Shown here one piece after another: positions 62,552 through 64,000 of a stretch of DNA of 64,000 bases (its first letter is position 1; each line of letters starts with the position of its first letter). Origin of the DNA: Rhodoferax sp. GTDB lineage: Bacteria; Pseudomonadota; Gammaproteobacteria; Burkholderiales; Burkholderiaceae_C. The stretch covers positions 124,001-188,000 of the forward strand of contig NZ_JADMJN010000002.1 of the NCBI RefSeq assembly GCF_018780565.1. The letters are read 5' to 3'. The notes beneath the pieces are model-generated. The model was not told the origin of the DNA. It made no database searches and saw nothing but the letters and a program-made list of their open reading frames with translations. The position numbers were made by a program, and so were the translations under genes.

Positions 62552-64000
62552 ATGTCAGAAAATGCTGTTAACAGGGGTGCGTCGTCACTCACCCACCTGG
62601 GCGATCGGATTTTGCTGGTAGCGATCGGCATGAGTGCCGTAGCGAGTGCCGTTCTCGGGCTTCAATTTGTTGAATCGGGGCTGGCCATCGGCACCACCAT
62701 CGCCCTCCTTGCGATCGCGGGCGTGGGCTTCGCCTTGACCAGGAACTCGGGCGCAAGTCGGTATGTGCTGACCTTTGTCCTGGTGTCATTTGTCGCGCTG
62801 CATATTCAGCTGGCGCGCGGCATGATCGAGTTGCATTTTGGCGTTTTCGTGGTGCTGGCGTTTTTGCTGGTTTACCTTGATTGGAAAGTCATTATTTTTG
62901 GCGCGGCGCTTTTTGCCGTGCACCATGTCGTATTCGATCGCATGCAGGCGGCGGGGCTGGGCGTGTATTGCACCACCGAAGCGAGCTTCATGCGTATCTT
63001 GTTGCATGCGCTGTATGTGGTGATTCAGTCTGGCGTCGAGGTTGTCCTTGCTGTACAAATGAGCCACGCCGCGCGCGAGGGTGAAGAGCTGGGACATCTG
63101 GTTGCCAGCGTGAACCGCTCCGATGGCATCTCGCTCAATGTGGCCGGCGTTTCTTCGACGACCGACGGCGGCAATGCATTGAAAGCGACGCTCCATCGCA
63201 TGGAGGCAGCGGTGGCCAGTGTGCGATCCGGTGCCACGGGGATTGAAGTCGCCTCGGCCGAGATTGCAAGCGGCAATCAGGACCTGAGCGACCGGACCGA
63301 GCAGACTGCCAGCAATTTGCAGCGCACGGCCAGCAACATGTCGACCTTGACCAGCACCGTGAAGCAGTCGGCGGAAAGTGCGCGTCAGGCCAACCAGCTG
63401 GCCATGAGTGCCAGTGCCGTTGCCATCAAGGGTGGCCAGGTCGTGGCCCAGGTGGTTGAAACCATGCAAGGCATCAACGATGCCTCGCGCAGGATTTCCG
63501 ACATCATTGGTGTGATTGACGGCATTGCGTTCCAGACCAACATCCTGGCACTGAATGCTGCAGTCGAGGCCGCACGGGCCGGCGAGCAGGGCCGTGGCTT
63601 TGCGGTCGTGGCCTCGGAAGTCCGCAGCCTGGCTGGCCGTTCGGCTGAAGCGGCGAAAGAAATCAAGAGCCTGATTGGCGCCAGCGTAGAGCGCGTGGAG
63701 CAAGGTTCCGCCTTGGTGGGCCAGGCCGGTACCACCATGACGGAGGTGGTCAGCAGCATCAGCCGGGTGACCGATATCATGGGTGAGATCAGTGCAGCCA
63801 GCTCAGAGCAGGCTGCAGGGGTTGCGGAGGTGGGCGATGCCGTCACGCAGATGGACCAGGCAACCCAGCAGAATGCCGCGCTGGTGGAGGAAATGGCGGC
63901 TGCGGCCAGCAGTCTGAAATCGCAGGCGCAAGAACTGGTACAAACGGTGTCGGTGTTCATCCAGTCGGGCGATCACAGTGGCATGCCTTCTTTGCTGGGT
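62552..64000 (+). CDS. methyl-accepting chemotaxis protein with a polytopic His-rich membrane sensor, 3' end outside the window
   Basis: The frame from the ATG at 62552 stays open to the right edge (483 codons visible). The first 190 residues hold about six membrane helices without a large periplasmic loop; one region reads [20 protein letters not shown] and then [13 protein letters not shown], with His residues in or near the membrane. The cytoplasmic part is a standard chemoreceptor signalling domain, with the hairpin tip [20 protein letters not shown] and [20 protein letters not shown]. No HAMP domain is obvious. The histidines could bind haem or metal (inference). The protein likely ends soon after the edge. 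Confidence 0.93.
   Translation, partial: MSENAVNRGASSLTHLGDRILLVAIGMSAVASAVLGLQFVESGLAIGTTIALLAIAGVGFALTRNSGASRYVLTFVLVSFVALHIQLARGMIELHFGVFVVLAFLLVYLDWKVIIFGAALFAVHHVVFDRMQAAGLGVYCTTEASFMRILLHALYVVIQSGVEVVLAVQMSHAAREGEELGHLVASVNRSDGISLNVAGVSSTTDGGNALKATLHRMEAAVASVRSGATGIEVASAEIASGNQDLSDRTEQTASNLQRTASNMSTLTSTVKQSAESARQANQLAMSASAVAIKGGQVVAQVVETMQGINDASRRISDIIGVIDGIAFQTNILALNAAVEAARAGEQGRGFAVVASEVRSLAGRSAEAAKEIKSLIGASVERVEQGSALVGQAGTTMTEVVSSISRVTDIMGEISAASSEQAAGVAEVGDAVTQMDQATQQNAALVEEMAAAASSLKSQAQELVQTVSVFIQSGDHSGMPSLLG

Noticed and set aside
1..64000. Search by eye for tRNA, rRNA, CRISPR arrays, insertion sequences, att sites and riboswitches
   Set aside because: No stretch showed the cloverleaf, repeat-spacer, transposase or aptamer patterns; longer gaps were read individually.

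Overview
The window looks like chromosomal DNA of a betaproteobacterium of the order Burkholderiales, most likely Comamonadaceae (Rhodoferax/Polaromonas-like). This is inferred from the GC-rich codon use, a Bug-family solute receptor, an lptD-surA-rsmA cluster without pdxA, AmgK next to lptD, E. coli-type GshA, PurT, MaeB and short AT-rich hairpin inserts inside genes. About 58 protein genes are densely packed. I found no tRNA, rRNA, CRISPR array, intact insertion sequence or prophage.

Layout. 1-7.6 kb: a c-di-GMP enzyme (5' end outside the window), an esterase/acyl-CoA synthetase pair, a Bug-type solute-binding protein and rsmE. 7.6-13.4 kb: amgK divergent from the outer-membrane cluster lptD-surA-rsmA, closed by a perfect 28-bp terminator palindrome. 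13.6-14.6 kb: a secreted RNase Sa/barnase-like ribonuclease with a barstar-like inhibitor. 14.7-17 kb: malic enzyme MaeB. 17-19.2 kb: two unknown exported proteins of different base composition, flanked by what look like two copies of the 3' end of a neighbouring reductase gene. 19.2-21.1 kb: a rubrerythrin, stand-alone rubredoxin and rubredoxin reductase operon (peroxide reduction). 21.3-27.9 kb: an RND efflux operon with a divergent TetR/AcrR repressor and a recognisable AcrR-type operator.

27.9-34.4 kb is a redox and regulatory region. It holds a PPOX-fold protein; an OsmC and DUF4242 pair divergent from a winged-helix/TolB-like/TPR regulator, with a perfect dyad between them; a secreted hydrolase; and a DUF2938-flavodoxin-DUF2798 operon divergent from a MerR regulator, with a MerR-type 19-bp-spaced promoter. 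34.4-41.7 kb is a tight operon: SPFH/YdjI-like protein, DUF4178 zinc-ribbon membrane protein, DUF350 membrane protein, membrane-embedded spermidine-synthase-like protein, Tat/lipoprotein FAD oxidoreductase and an M14 carboxypeptidase. It is the best candidate here for a poorly described system. It converges on gshA.

43-53.5 kb carries metabolism: a serine hydrolase, AMP nucleosidase, a beta-propeller lipoprotein, PurT, a NodIJ-like ABC exporter, and SerA and SerC for serine synthesis. 53.6-58.4 kb: a GMC oxidoreductase, an enoyl-CoA hydratase, the organic-hydroperoxide pair ohrR-ohr with a perfect operator over the promoter, and a DUF2855 protein. 58.5-64 kb is a signalling region: a metallophosphoesterase overlapping a Ser/Thr kinase-USP fusion, an SrkA kinase, a small unknown protein and a chemoreceptor that runs off the right edge. 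Oxidative and envelope stress handling is a recurrent theme across the window.
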